Source of the DNA: Hymenobacter sp. 15J16-1T3B
GTDB lineage: Bacteria; Bacteroidota; Bacteroidia; Cytophagales; Hymenobacteraceae
Reading direction: 5' to 3'
Assembly: GCF_020711235.1 (NCBI RefSeq)
Contig: NZ_JAJFAV010000006.1
Location: forward strand, 186,001 to 250,000
DNA: 64,000 nucleotides
Position 1 is the first letter of the stretch. Every line of letters starts with the position of its first letter. The notes under the pieces were generated by a model. The model was given only the letters and a program-made list of their open reading frames with translations, did not search any database and was not told where the DNA came from. The translations under genes and the position numbers were made by a program. Shown here piece by piece: positions 35,125 to 43,688 of the stretch.

Positions 35125-36777
35125 ATGAAACACCTAGTAGCCCGAATCCACCCCCACGACAACGTACTCGTCGCCCTGCAGGACCTGCCGGCCGGCACCA
35201 CCATTCCGTGGGAGGACGGCGCCATCAAGACCGTCGCCGCCATTCCGGCCAAGCACAAGCTGGCCATGCAGGACTTTCAGGTCGGCGACTCCGTGACCAT
35301 GTACGGCGTGCTCGTGGGCAAAATCCGCGAAGCCATTCCGCAGGGCGGCCTGCTCACCACCTCGAACATCAAGCACGCCACCAACTCCTACGGGGAGCAC
35401 GGCGCCCACCGCGCTTCGTGGCCGGTGCCGAACGTGGAGCAGTGGCAGAACCGCACCTTCATGGGCTTCCACCGCTCCAACGGGCAGGTGGGCACGGCCA
35501 ACTACTGGCTGGTAATTCCGCTGGTGTTCTGCGAAAACCGCAACATCCAAGTACTGGAAGAAGCCCTGGTGAATGACCTCGGCTACGCCCGCAAGAAAAG
35601 CTACCAGCCGCAGACGCAGGAGCTGATTCAGCTGATGCAGGCCGGCAAGTCGGTGGAAGAAATCCTGCAGGCTGATCTGCAGACGGCCCTCGAAGCCCAC
35701 CAGAAGCCCAAGCTGTTCCCCAACGTGGACGGTGTGCGCTTCCTGACCCACGAAGGCGGCTGCGGAGGCATTCGGCAGGATGCGCAGACGCTCTGCGGCC
35801 TGCTGGCGGGCTACATCACCCACCCGAACGTGGCCGGCGCTACGGTGCTGAGCCTGGGCTGCCAGAACGCGCAGGTGTCGATGCTGCAGGACGAAATCCG
35901 CAAGCGCGACGCCAACTTCGACAAGCCGCTCTACATCCTGGAGCAGCAGAAAATCGGCACGGAGGAAAGCTTGGTGAGCACCGCCCTGCGCCAGACTTTC
36001 GCCGGCCTGATGCAAGCCAACGCCCAGCAGCGCCAGCCCGCGCCGCTGAGCAAGCTGTGCATCGGCCTGGAATGCGGCGGCTCGGACGGCTTCTCGGGCA
36101 TCTCGGCCAACCCCGCCGTGGGCCACGTGTCCGACATGCTGGTGGCCCTGGGCGGCTCGGTTATCCTGGCCGAATTCCCGGAGCTGAATGGCGTGGAGCA
36201 GGAGCTCGTGGACCGCAGCGTGGACAAAGAAACCGCCGAGCGGTTCAGCTCGCTGATGAAGGCCTATAGCGACTCCGCCGTGGCCGTCGGCTCGGGCTTC
36301 GACATGAACCCCTCGCCGGGCAACATCCGCGACGGTCTGCTGACCGACGCCATGAAGTCGGCCGGCGCCGCGCGTAAGGGCGGTTCCTCGCCGGTGGTGG
36401 CCGTGCTCGACTACCCCGAGCCCGTAACTAAGCCCGGCCTGAACCTGCTCTGCACCCCCGGCAACGACGTGGAATCGACCACGGCTGAGGTGGGCTCGGG
36501 CGCCAACGTGGTGCTCTTCACCACCGGCCTGGGCACTCCCACCGGCAACCCCATTGCCCCCGTGGTGAAGATTGCCACCAACACCCCGCTGGCCAAGCGC
36601 ATGCCCGACATCATCGACATCAACACCGGCACCGTCATCGACGGCGAGGAAACCATCGAGCAGGCCGGGGAGCGGATTCTGGACTACGTCATCCGCGTGG
36701 CCAGCGGCGAGGAAGTAGCCGCCGTGCGCCACGGGCAGACCGACTTCATTCCCTGGAAACGCGGCGTTTCGCTGTAA
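35125..36777 (+). CDS. uxaA: Altronate dehydratase
   Basis: A 550-residue protein with an N-terminal SAF domain (about residues 1-90, including GTTIPWEDGAI and REAIPQGGLLTTSNI) and the large UxaA/GarD catalytic domain: FHRSNGQVGTANYWLVIP, THEGGCGG (Cys region), SLGCQNAQV, LECGGSDGFSGISANP and LCTPGNDVES. It dehydrates D-altronate to 2-keto-3-deoxygluconate and is an iron-dependent enzyme in characterised relatives. It lies after uxaB; a hairpin follows its stop. Full-length, one protein instead of the split subunits seen in some hosts. Confidence 0.94.
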   Translation: MKHLVARIHPHDNVLVALQDLPAGTTIPWEDGAIKTVAAIPAKHKLAMQDFQVGDSVTMYGVLVGKIREAIPQGGLLTTSNIKHATNSYGEHGAHRASWPVPNVEQWQNRTFMGFHRSNGQVGTANYWLVIPLVFCENRNIQVLEEALVNDLGYARKKSYQPQTQELIQLMQAGKSVEEILQADLQTALEAHQKPKLFPNVDGVRFLTHEGGCGGIRQDAQTLCGLLAGYITHPNVAGATVLSLGCQNAQVSMLQDEIRKRDANFDKPLYILEQQKIGTEESLVSTALRQTFAGLMQANAQQRQPAPLSKLCIGLECGGSDGFSGISANPAVGHVSDMLVALGGSVILAEFPELNGVEQELVDRSVDKETAERFSSLMKAYSDSAVAVGSGFDMNPSPGNIRDGLLTDAMKSAGAARKGGSSPVVAVLDYPEPVTKPGLNLLCTPGNDVESTTAEVGSGANVVLFTTGLGTPTGNPIAPVVKIATNTPLAKRMPDIIDINTGTVIDGEETIEQAGERILDYVIRVASGEEVAAVRHGQTDFIPWKRGVSL

Positions 36778-36778
36778 G

Positions 36779-36841
36779 AAGCGTGGGGCCGCTCCGGAAC
36801 CGTTTGCGTGAATAAACACGGCGCCGGAGCGGCTTGCTTCA
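36779..36841 (+). terminator. Hairpin after uxaA
   Basis: The arms AAGC...GGCCGCTCCGG and CCGGAGCGGC...GCTT pair over about 14-15 positions around a 26-nt loop. There is no T-run directly after the stem, so it may be an mRNA-stabilising or partial-stop structure rather than a true terminator. Confidence 0.4.
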
Positions 36842-36925
36842 TCGGATGCTTACCCGGGTTAAATACTTTTACCGACCCACCCAGCCGGCGCTTGCAGGAG
36901 CCGACGGCTTTGCTCAGAATACCCT

Positions 36926-38365
36926 ATGAAACCCTTCCTGAACGACGATTTTCTGCTGCAGACCGCCACGGCGCGCACGCTCTACCACGAGCATGCCCGG
37001 CAGATGCCCATCATCGACTACCACAACCACCTGTTGCCCGACCAGATTGCCGAAGACAAGCAGTTCGACAACCTGACGCAGATCTGGCTCTACGGCGACC
37101 ATTACAAGTGGCGCGCCATGCGCACCAACGGCATCGATGAGCGCTACATCACCGGCGACGCGTCGGACTGGGAGAAGTTTGAAAAGTGGGCTGAGACGGT
37201 GCCGCAGACCCTGCGCAACCCGCTCTACCACTGGACGCACCTGGAGCTGCAGCGCTACTTCGGCGTGACGGAGCTGCTCAACAAGGAGTCGGCCCGCCGC
37301 ATCTACGACCACTGCTCGGCCTTGCTGCGCACGCCGGAGTACTCGGTGCGCAACCTGCTCAAGAAGATGAACGTGCAGACGCTCTGCACCACCGACGACC
37401 CCTCGGACTCTCTGGAGCACCACCGTGCCATTGCCGCCGACCCCTTCGGCGTGCAGGTGCTGCCCACCTTCCGCCCCGACAAAGCCATGTCGCCGGAAGA
37501 TGCCGCCGCTTACAACGCCTACCTGGATAAGCTGGGCGCTTCGGCCGCCGTGGAAATCCTGAACTACCAGGACCTGCAAACGGCCCTGCGCGTGCGCCAC
37601 GACTACTTTGCCGCCCTGGGCTGCCGCCTCTCCGACCACGGCCTGGAGCAGATCTACGCCGCTGATTACACCGACGCCGACATCACCCGCATCTTCGCCA
37701 AAGTGCGCGGCGGCGAGACCTTGGAGCGCGCGGAAGTGCTGCAGTTCAAGTCGGCCATGCTGGTGTTCTTGGCGGAGCTGGACTGGGAGAAAGGCTGGAC
37801 CCAGCAGTTTCACCTCGGTGCCCTGCGCAACAACAACGCCCGCATGCTGCGCCAGCTCGGCCCCGACACCGGCTGGGACTCCATCGGCGACTTCCAGCAG
37901 GCCCCGGCCCTGGCCAAGTTCCTCGACCGCCTCGACACCCAGGACAAGCTGGCCAAGACCATCCTCTACAACCTGAACCCCTCCGACAACGAGCTGTTCG
38001 CCACCATGATTGGCAACTTCCAAGACGGGTCGGTGGCCGGCAAGATGCAGTTCGGCTCGGGCTGGTGGTTCCTGGATCAGAAGGACGGCATGGAGCGGCA
38101 GATCAACGCGCTGTCGAACATGGGTCTGCTGAGCCGCTTCGTGGGCATGCTCACCGACTCGCGCTCCTTCCTCTCGTACCCGCGCCACGAGTACTTCCGC
38201 CGCATCCTCTGCAACATGCTCGGCAACGACGTGGAAAATGGCGAGCTGCCAGCCGACATGGAGCTGCTGGGCCAGATGGTCGAGAACATCTGCTACGGCA
38301 ACGCCAACGAATACTTCGGCTTCTCGAAAGTGGCCGAAACCTCCTCGGTAGCGGCCGAGGCTTAG
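36926..38365 (+). CDS. uxaC: Uronate isomerase (glucuronate/galacturonate isomerase)
   Basis: A 479-residue amidohydrolase-fold isomerase. The metal motif is DYHNHLLPDQIA (H-x-H), with TTDDPSDSLEHH, GGRVL-type segments replaced by FHLGALRNNN, and the C-terminal RHEYFRRILCNMLGNDVENG typical of UxaC. It converts D-galacturonate to D-tagaturonate (and D-glucuronate to D-fructuronate), the step before UxaB. The order uxaB-uxaA-uxaC gives a complete isomerase pathway. The next feature is a terminator hairpin that contains operator site 4. Confidence 0.95.
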   Translation: MKPFLNDDFLLQTATARTLYHEHARQMPIIDYHNHLLPDQIAEDKQFDNLTQIWLYGDHYKWRAMRTNGIDERYITGDASDWEKFEKWAETVPQTLRNPLYHWTHLELQRYFGVTELLNKESARRIYDHCSALLRTPEYSVRNLLKKMNVQTLCTTDDPSDSLEHHRAIAADPFGVQVLPTFRPDKAMSPEDAAAYNAYLDKLGASAAVEILNYQDLQTALRVRHDYFAALGCRLSDHGLEQIYAADYTDADITRIFAKVRGGETLERAEVLQFKSAMLVFLAELDWEKGWTQQFHLGALRNNNARMLRQLGPDTGWDSIGDFQQAPALAKFLDRLDTQDKLAKTILYNLNPSDNELFATMIGNFQDGSVAGKMQFGSGWWFLDQKDGMERQINALSNMGLLSRFVGMLTDSRSFLSYPRHEYFRRILCNMLGNDVENGELPADMELLGQMVENICYGNANEYFGFSKVAETSSVAAEA

Positions 38366-38376
38366 TAGAAAGCCAG

Positions 38377-38415
38377 CTCCGGCAACGTTTGCGACAACGT
38401 TGCCGGAGTTTTTAT
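38377..38415 (+). terminator. Rho-independent terminator after uxaC, overlapping operator site 4
   Basis: A 13-bp perfect stem (CTCCGGCAACGTT / AACGTTGCCGGAG) with a 6-nt loop is followed by a T-run. It begins 12 bp after the uxaC stop. The inner stem and loop read AACGTTTGCGACAACGTT, identical in pattern to the LacI-type operators. Confidence 0.85.
38384..38401. promoter_or_regulatory. LacI-type operator, site 4 (uxaC-kdgK intergenic)
   Basis: Perfect AACGTTnnCGnnAACGTT, 121 bp before the kdgK ATG. It could let the LacI protein control a separate kdgK-kdgA-exuT transcript. The match could partly be a by-product of the terminator palindrome, so confidence is lower than for sites 1-3. Confidence 0.6.
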
Positions 38416-38521
38416 GGGGCGCAAACGATTGTTCGCCCTCGTTTCCTGCCGACCTTGTCGGTAGTCCCTTTTACCCTCAACCCTGCGCGCCGCTTGCAAT
38501 AGCGGCGTTTCGTCCCCCGGC

Positions 38522-39538
38522 ATGAAGCAAATCGTCACGTTCGGCGAAATCATGATGCGGCTCTCGCCGCCGCTGAACTACCGCTTGGAACAAGCCTCGG
38601 AGCTGGAAGTAACCTACGGCGGCGGCGACGCCAACGTGGCCGCTTCCCTGGCCTGCCTCGGCCTGCCCGCCGCCCACGTCACCTGCTTCCCCGACCACCA
38701 GCTCGGCCGCGCCGCCACCCAGCAGTTCCGCGCCCTAGGCGTGGACATGCGCCACGTGGTGTACACGCCCAACACCCGCCTGGGCCTGTACTTCCTCGAA
38801 GTAGGTTCGGCGCTGCGGGCTAGCACCATCGTCTACGACCGGTTTGAGTCGGCCTTTGCCAAGCTCGACCCGGCCGCTTTCGACTGGGAAGAAATCCTGA
38901 AAGACGCCCAGTGGTTTCACTGGACGGGCATCACCGCCGCCGTGTCGGCCTCGGCCGCCCAGGCCTGCCGCGACGCTATTGCCGTAGCCCGCCGCCTCGG
39001 CATCACCGTGTCGGCCGACGTGAACTACCGCCGCAACCTGTGGCAGTACGGGCAGCGCGCCCAGGACGTGATGCCCGGCCTCACCGAAGGCTGCGACGTG
39101 GTGGTGTGCTCAGAAGGCGACGCGGAAGATTTGTTCGGCATTCAGGCCGACGCCGACTGCGAAAACAGCTTCGAGTGCATGGCCCAGAAGCTCATGCAGC
39201 GCTTCCCGCAGATCAAGCAGGTCATGGCCACCCGCCGGCAGACGCAAAGCGCCTCGCACGAGCGGATTCAGGGCATGCTGGTCGATGCCGAGCAGGGCTA
39301 CCTGGAAACGCAGTTTTACGACATCACGCCCGTCGTGGACCGCATCGGCGGCGGCGACGCGTTTATTGCCGGCTTCGTGTACGGCAAGCTCAAACTCGAC
39401 TCGGCGCAGCAGGCGCTGAACTTTGCCACGGCCGCCTCGGCGCTGAAGCACACCATCCACGGCGACGTGAACCTGGCAACCGTGGCCGAAGTGGAGCACA
39501 TCATGGCCGGCAACGTGACCGGCCGCCTGCTCCGATAA
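38522..39538 (+). CDS. kdgK: 2-keto-3-deoxygluconate kinase
   Basis: A 338-residue PfkB-family kinase. GEIMMRLSPP and YGGGDANVAASLACLG are N-terminal PfkB landmarks; the ATP/anion-hole motif IGGGDAFIAGFVYG contains the catalytic Asp near residue 280. It phosphorylates 2-keto-3-deoxygluconate, where the saturated and unsaturated branches meet, to the 6-phosphate. kdgA starts 24 bp after its stop. A second PfkB sugar substrate is possible in principle, but the neighbours make this assignment firm. Confidence 0.94.
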   Translation: MKQIVTFGEIMMRLSPPLNYRLEQASELEVTYGGGDANVAASLACLGLPAAHVTCFPDHQLGRAATQQFRALGVDMRHVVYTPNTRLGLYFLEVGSALRASTIVYDRFESAFAKLDPAAFDWEEILKDAQWFHWTGITAAVSASAAQACRDAIAVARRLGITVSADVNYRRNLWQYGQRAQDVMPGLTEGCDVVVCSEGDAEDLFGIQADADCENSFECMAQKLMQRFPQIKQVMATRRQTQSASHERIQGMLVDAEQGYLETQFYDITPVVDRIGGGDAFIAGFVYGKLKLDSAQQALNFATAASALKHTIHGDVNLATVAEVEHIMAGNVTGRLLR

Positions 39539-39562
39539 CTCACCTCAACCCCACCCAACCGT

Positions 39563-40240
39563 ATGCCCTTCGATACCGATAACGCTCCGCAAATAGCTTC
39601 CAAAGAAGTGCTCAGCCGCGTGCTGCAGGCGCCGGTGGTGCCGGTGTTCTACCACGCCGACGTGCAGCACGCGCAGAACATCATTTCGGCCTGCTACGCC
39701 GGCGGCATCCGCGTGTTCGAATTCACCAACCGCGGCGACAACGCCTTCGAGGTGTTCAGCAAGCTGCGCACTTACGTGCGCGACAACTGCCCCGACATGC
39801 TGCTGGGCATCGGCACCATTTACAACGCCAAGGACGCAGAGGCCTTCATCCTGGCCGGCGCCGACTTCGTGGTGCAGCCCATCACCACTGCCGACGTGGC
39901 CGCCATCTGCCGCCACTACGACATTGCCTGGGTGCCCGGCGTGATGACCCTGAACGAAATCTTCCACGCCACCCGCCTGGGCGCTGGCATGGTGAAAATA
40001 TTCCCCGCCGGCGTGCTCGGCCCCGACTACATCAAGGCGGTGCACGGCCCCATGCCCAAGGTGAAAATCATGGTGACGGGCGGCGTGGAGCCGACCACCG
40101 AAAGCCTGGGCGCCTGGTTTGGCGCCGGCGTAAGCGCCGTGGGCATGGGCTCGCAGCTCTTCAAGGACAGCAGCGACTTGGAAGCCCTTGGCCAGCGCAT
40201 CGCCGAGCTGATGGCATTCGTGGACACCGTAAAGAAGTAG
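39563..40240 (+). CDS. kdgA: 2-keto-3-deoxy-6-phosphogluconate (KDPG/KHG) aldolase
   Basis: A 225-residue class I aldolase. FEFTNRGDNAFEVF contains the position of the catalytic Glu neighbourhood (T-N-R instead of the common T-L-R), the Schiff-base lysine is in MVKIFPAGVLGPDYI, and MVTGGVEPTTESLGAWFGAG closes the barrel. It splits KDPG to pyruvate and glyceraldehyde-3-phosphate, ending the pathway. exuT starts only 3 bp after its stop, so kdgK-kdgA-exuT form a tight unit. Confidence 0.94.
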   Translation: MPFDTDNAPQIASKEVLSRVLQAPVVPVFYHADVQHAQNIISACYAGGIRVFEFTNRGDNAFEVFSKLRTYVRDNCPDMLLGIGTIYNAKDAEAFILAGADFVVQPITTADVAAICRHYDIAWVPGVMTLNEIFHATRLGAGMVKIFPAGVLGPDYIKAVHGPMPKVKIMVTGGVEPTTESLGAWFGAGVSAVGMGSQLFKDSSDLEALGQRIAELMAFVDTVKK

Positions 40241-40243
40241 CGC

Positions 40244-41608
40244 ATGCCAACAGCCACCCCGGCGGCCACGGCCGCCACTACTCCGGTTCAGCCGCTGGGC
40301 CCTATCGGCAAATACCGCTGGACCATCTGCGGCCTGGTGTTCTTCGCCACCACGGTCAACTACCTCGACCGCGCCGTTATTTCCCTGCTGAAGCCCTACC
40401 TGGAGAAGGTCTTCAACTGGAACGCCGGCGACTACGCCGACATCGAAATTGCCTTTAAGCTGGCTTACTCGCTGGGCATGCTGGGCGTGGGCCGCGTCAT
40501 CGACAAGCTGGGCACCAAGATGGGCTACGCATTGTCGACCTTCCTGTGGAGCCTGGCAGCCATCGGCCACGCCTTCGTTACGAGCACCATGGGCTTTAGC
40601 GTAGCCCGCGCCTTTCTGGGCGTGACGGAGGCCGGTAACTTCCCGGCGGCCATCAAAACCACCGCTGAGTGGTTTCCGCAGAAGGAGCGGGCCCTGGCCA
40701 CCGGCATTTTCAATTCCGGCTCGAACGTGGGCGCCATCATTGCCCCGCTCACGGTGCCGCTGATTGCCGAAACCATCGGCTGGCAGTGGGCTTTCATCAT
40801 CACCGGCGCCCTGGGCTTCGTGTGGCTGGTTTTGTGGTTTGTGCTCTACGAAGTACCGGCCAAGCACGCCAAGCTCTCCAAAGCTGAATTTGAGTACATC
40901 CACAGCGACGTGGACGACCTCGCGGCGGCTTCCATCACCACCGAGCCCAAGGTGTCGTGGTTTAAGCTGCTGACCTTCCGCCAGACCTGGGCCTTCGTGC
41001 TCGGCAAATTCCTGACGGACCCGATCTGGTGGTTTTACCTGTTCTGGTTGCCCGACTTCCTCAACAAACAGTACGGCCTGAAAGGCACCGAAGTGGCTTT
41101 GCCGGTGGCGCTGGTGTACGTGATGTCGAGCGTGGGCAGCGTGGGCGGCGGCTGGATTCCGATGAACTTCATCAAGAACGGCTGGGCGCCCTTCAAGGCC
41201 CGCAAGACTTCGATGTTGCTCATTGCCCTGTGCGTGTTCCCGATTGTCATTGCCCAGCAGGCGGGCAGCGTGAACATGTGGCTGGCGGTTATCGTCATTG
41301 GCATTGCCGCGGCGGCCCACCAGGCCTGGAGCGCCAACATCTTTACCACCGTGTCGGACATGTTCCCGAAGCGGGCCGTGGCCTCGGTGACGGGCATCGG
41401 CGGCATGGCCGGCGGCCTGGGCGGCATTCTGCTCTCGGCCCTGGTGCAGAAGCGCATGTTCGTGTACTACGAAAGCATCGGGCAGCTCGACAAGGCCTAT
41501 TTCATCATGTTCTGGATCTGCGGCGGCGCTTACCTGCTGGCTTGGATTCTGATGCACTTCCTGGTGCCGCGCATGAAGCCCATCCAGCTCGACGGGCCGG
41601 CGGCCTAG
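40244..41608 (+). CDS. exuT: Hexuronate transporter, MFS anion:cation symporter family
   Basis: A 454-residue inner-membrane protein with about twelve helices. FFATTVNYLDRAVISLLKPY, the A-loop GVGRVIDKLGTKMG, EAGNFPAAIKTTAEWFPQKE and GIFNSGSNVGAIIAP are the signatures of the ExuT/GudP group. It should bring galacturonate or glucuronate from the periplasm into the cytoplasm in symport with protons, delivering substrate to UxaC. It lies 3 bp after kdgA, and element E follows its stop. Confidence 0.93.
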   Translation: MPTATPAATAATTPVQPLGPIGKYRWTICGLVFFATTVNYLDRAVISLLKPYLEKVFNWNAGDYADIEIAFKLAYSLGMLGVGRVIDKLGTKMGYALSTFLWSLAAIGHAFVTSTMGFSVARAFLGVTEAGNFPAAIKTTAEWFPQKERALATGIFNSGSNVGAIIAPLTVPLIAETIGWQWAFIITGALGFVWLVLWFVLYEVPAKHAKLSKAEFEYIHSDVDDLAAASITTEPKVSWFKLLTFRQTWAFVLGKFLTDPIWWFYLFWLPDFLNKQYGLKGTEVALPVALVYVMSSVGSVGGGWIPMNFIKNGWAPFKARKTSMLLIALCVFPIVIAQQAGSVNMWLAVIVIGIAAAAHQAWSANIFTTVSDMFPKRAVASVTGIGGMAGGLGGILLSALVQKRMFVYYESIGQLDKAYFIMFWICGGAYLLAWILMHFLVPRMKPIQLDGPAA

Positions 41609-41622
41609 CGTTATTAAAAGAA

Positions 41623-41754
41623 CGTCATGCTGCGCTTGTCAGAGCATCTCTACCGCTTCGTTGTGTTGTTCGGTAGAGGTGCTTCGACTTCGCTCAGCAT
41701 GACAATACCCGCGGATGTTAGCGCGCGAGATGTCTCGACAAGCTCGACATGACG
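41623..41754 (+). repeat. Palindromic intergenic element, ATGCTGAGC subfamily, copy E
   Basis: Starts CGTCATGCTGCGCTTGTC, with CATCTCTACCGC and GGTAGAGGTGCTTCGACTTC forming an inner inverted pair, then CGCTCAGCATGACA and a second partial arm ending GACATGACG. It looks like one and a half copies in tandem. It lies in the exuT-DUF4440 gap. Confidence 0.8.
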
Positions 41755-41771
41755 CCCTTATGGTTCTTCCC

Positions 41772-42269
41772 ATGAAACGAATCCTCTCTTTTTCCATCGC
41801 CACCTTGCTCATCTTGGGACTCGCGGCCTTCACCACCATTCACGGCAAAGACGGCAAGCCCAACGCCAAGGACGCGGCGGCTGCCAAGGAAGTCGAAGCC
41901 CTGGAGCGGCAGCGCTTCGAGGCGCAGGTGAAGAAAGACTACGCCTTCCTGGAGAAGGTCTTCGCCGACGACCTGGTGTACACCCACTCCAACGGCAAGC
42001 AGAACGGCAAGCCCGACTACATTCAGTCGATTCGCGACGGCAAGAGCGTGTACGACAAGATTGACGTGGAGGCCCTGAACGTGCGCGCCTACAACGACGG
42101 CAAGGCTGCCGTGGTCAACGGCACCATCACCATCTACCAGCCCAACAAGCCCGACGGCACGCCCAACATTGCCCACCTCAAGTACGTGGTGGTGCAGATC
42201 AAGGACAGCAAGAAAGGCTGGCAAGTGGTGCTGTGGCAGAGCCAGAAGCAGCCGGAGCCGAAGAGCTAA
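41772..42269 (+). CDS. Exported DUF4440 / NTF2-like protein
   Basis: A 165-residue protein with a signal or anchor helix (ILSFSIATLLILGLAAF) and a single NTF2-fold domain: RQRFEAQVKKDYAFLEKVFA, DDLVYTHSNGK and VLWQSQK at the end match DUF4440. This fold often binds small molecules; some members are ketosteroid-isomerase-like. It sits between exuT and fbp, but a 163-bp gap with element E and a 268-bp gap downstream suggest it is not tightly coupled to the pectin genes. The start MKRILS at 41772 is chosen for the signal sequence. Confidence 0.82.
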   Translation: MKRILSFSIATLLILGLAAFTTIHGKDGKPNAKDAAAAKEVEALERQRFEAQVKKDYAFLEKVFADDLVYTHSNGKQNGKPDYIQSIRDGKSVYDKIDVEALNVRAYNDGKAAVVNGTITIYQPNKPDGTPNIAHLKYVVVQIKDSKKGWQVVLWQSQKQPEPKS

Positions 42270-42537
42270 TCAACCGACGAATACCCATGCCGCGGCCCCT
42301 CCACCGGCCGCGACCCGCAACACTGGGGTGGCCGGGCCGGCGCTATTTTGGCTGTGCAAGCTACCGACCCGGGCCATTCCCGGTCGTTGCGGGAGAGTGC
42401 AGAACAGTCGTGCTGAGCATGTTGGGGAACTTGCTGGTAATTAGGCTGCTAATAGCCTGGTTCGGCAAGCCGCCTTCAGCGGGCTCGGCACGCTGCGTTT
42501 CTGCCCCAACCCCTACATCCGTTAATCCCACCCTCGC

Positions 42538-43593
42538 ATGAGCAATACCACTACCAACCAGACCCCGCAGCCGCCGCTGCCCGACACCAGCATTGCCTCG
42601 CCCGTGGGCACCACCCTGGAGCGCTACATCATGCAAAAGCAAAGCGAATTTGCTTTTGCCACGGGCGAACTGTCGCAGCTGCTGCGCGACATTGCCTTGG
42701 CCGGCAAAATCATCAACCGCGAGGTGAACCGGGCCGGGCTGGCCGGCATCACCGGCGCCTACGGGCAGCAAAACGTGCAGGGCGAGGAGCAGCAGCAGCT
42801 CGACGTGGTGGCCAACATCCGCTTTATCCGCGCCCTGCGCAACGGTGGGCAGGCCTGCGCCATTCTCTCGGAGGAAGAGGACGACATCATCCACACCGGC
42901 AACGACCACGGCCGCTACGTGGTGGCCATCGACCCGCTCGACGGCTCCTCCAACATCAACGTCAACGTCAGCATCGGCACCATCTTCGCCATCTACCGCC
43001 GCGTGACGCCGGTGGGCTCCAAGGCTACCCGCGCCGACTTCCTGCAGGGCGGGCGCCAGCAGATTGCGGCTGGCTACATCCTCTACGGCTCCAGCACCAT
43101 GCTGGTGTACACCACCGGGCACGGCGTGGCGGGCTTCACCTACGAGCCCTCGTTGGGCGAATTTTTCCTCTCGCACCCGAGCATTACCATCCCCGAGCAG
43201 GGCAAAACCTTCTCCTGCAACGAGGGCAACTGGTTCGACTACCCCGAGTGCGTGCGCACCTACCTGCTCGACTGCAAGCGGCAGCGCTTCGCCGGCCGCT
43301 ACGTCGGCTCCCTGGTGGCCGATTACCACCGCAACCTCTTCACCGGCGGCATCTACCTCTACCCGCCCACCGCGAAGAACACCAACGGCAAGCTGCGCCT
43401 GCTCTACGAGTGCTACCCGCTGGCTTTCCTCATCGAGCAAGCCGGTGGGCAGGCCCGCGGGGAGCACGGCCCGGTGCTCGACGTGCCGCCCCTGGATTTC
43501 CACCAGCGCAGCCCGCTCTACATCGGCTCCCCGGCCATGGTAGCCGCGTACCAAGAGTGCGTGGACGCCGCCGAGCCGGCCACCACGGCCTAG
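42538..43593 (+). CDS. fbp: Fructose-1,6-bisphosphatase, class I
   Basis: A 351-residue class I enzyme. DPLDGSSNINVNVSIGTIFA is the metal and substrate signature; EEEDDIIHTGNDHGRYVVA and GGIYLYPPTAKNTNGKLRLL are further conserved segments. It hydrolyses fructose-1,6-bisphosphate to fructose-6-phosphate, the committed gluconeogenic step. Growth on galacturonate yields pyruvate and triose phosphate, so its place directly after the pectin locus is meaningful. The 268-bp upstream gap contains no gene I can support and one TCGTGCTGAGC fragment (near 42408) like the palindromic elements. It is closed by a clear terminator. Confidence 0.95.
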   Translation: MSNTTTNQTPQPPLPDTSIASPVGTTLERYIMQKQSEFAFATGELSQLLRDIALAGKIINREVNRAGLAGITGAYGQQNVQGEEQQQLDVVANIRFIRALRNGGQACAILSEEEDDIIHTGNDHGRYVVAIDPLDGSSNINVNVSIGTIFAIYRRVTPVGSKATRADFLQGGRQQIAAGYILYGSSTMLVYTTGHGVAGFTYEPSLGEFFLSHPSITIPEQGKTFSCNEGNWFDYPECVRTYLLDCKRQRFAGRYVGSLVADYHRNLFTGGIYLYPPTAKNTNGKLRLLYECYPLAFLIEQAGGQARGEHGPVLDVPPLDFHQRSPLYIGSPAMVAAYQECVDAAEPATTA

Positions 43594-43613
43594 GACTGAG
43601 CCATCCAACAAGC

Positions 43614-43647
43614 GCAAAAGCCTCCCCACGCGGGGAGGCTTTTTGCA
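43614..43647 (+). terminator. Rho-independent terminator after fbp
   Basis: The stem AAAGCCTCCCC / GGGGAGGCTTT with a 4-nt loop is followed by a T-run, 20 bp past the fbp stop. Confidence 0.9.
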
Positions 43648-43688
43648 TTCCGGCCAACATCCAGCCCGTGGCGTGGTTTGAAGGCCGT

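Noticed and set aside
36790-36815. AACCGTTTGCGTG after uxaA as a fifth operator.
   Set aside because: Only one imperfect half-site; no second AACGTT at the right distance. It is the loop of a hairpin.
42270-42537. A small gene in the gap before fbp (a frame with a hydrophobic VLSMLGNLLVIRLLIAW stretch).
   Set aside because: Pro/Arg-rich start, overlap with flanking coding sequence and no coding-like pattern outside the short hydrophobic run.
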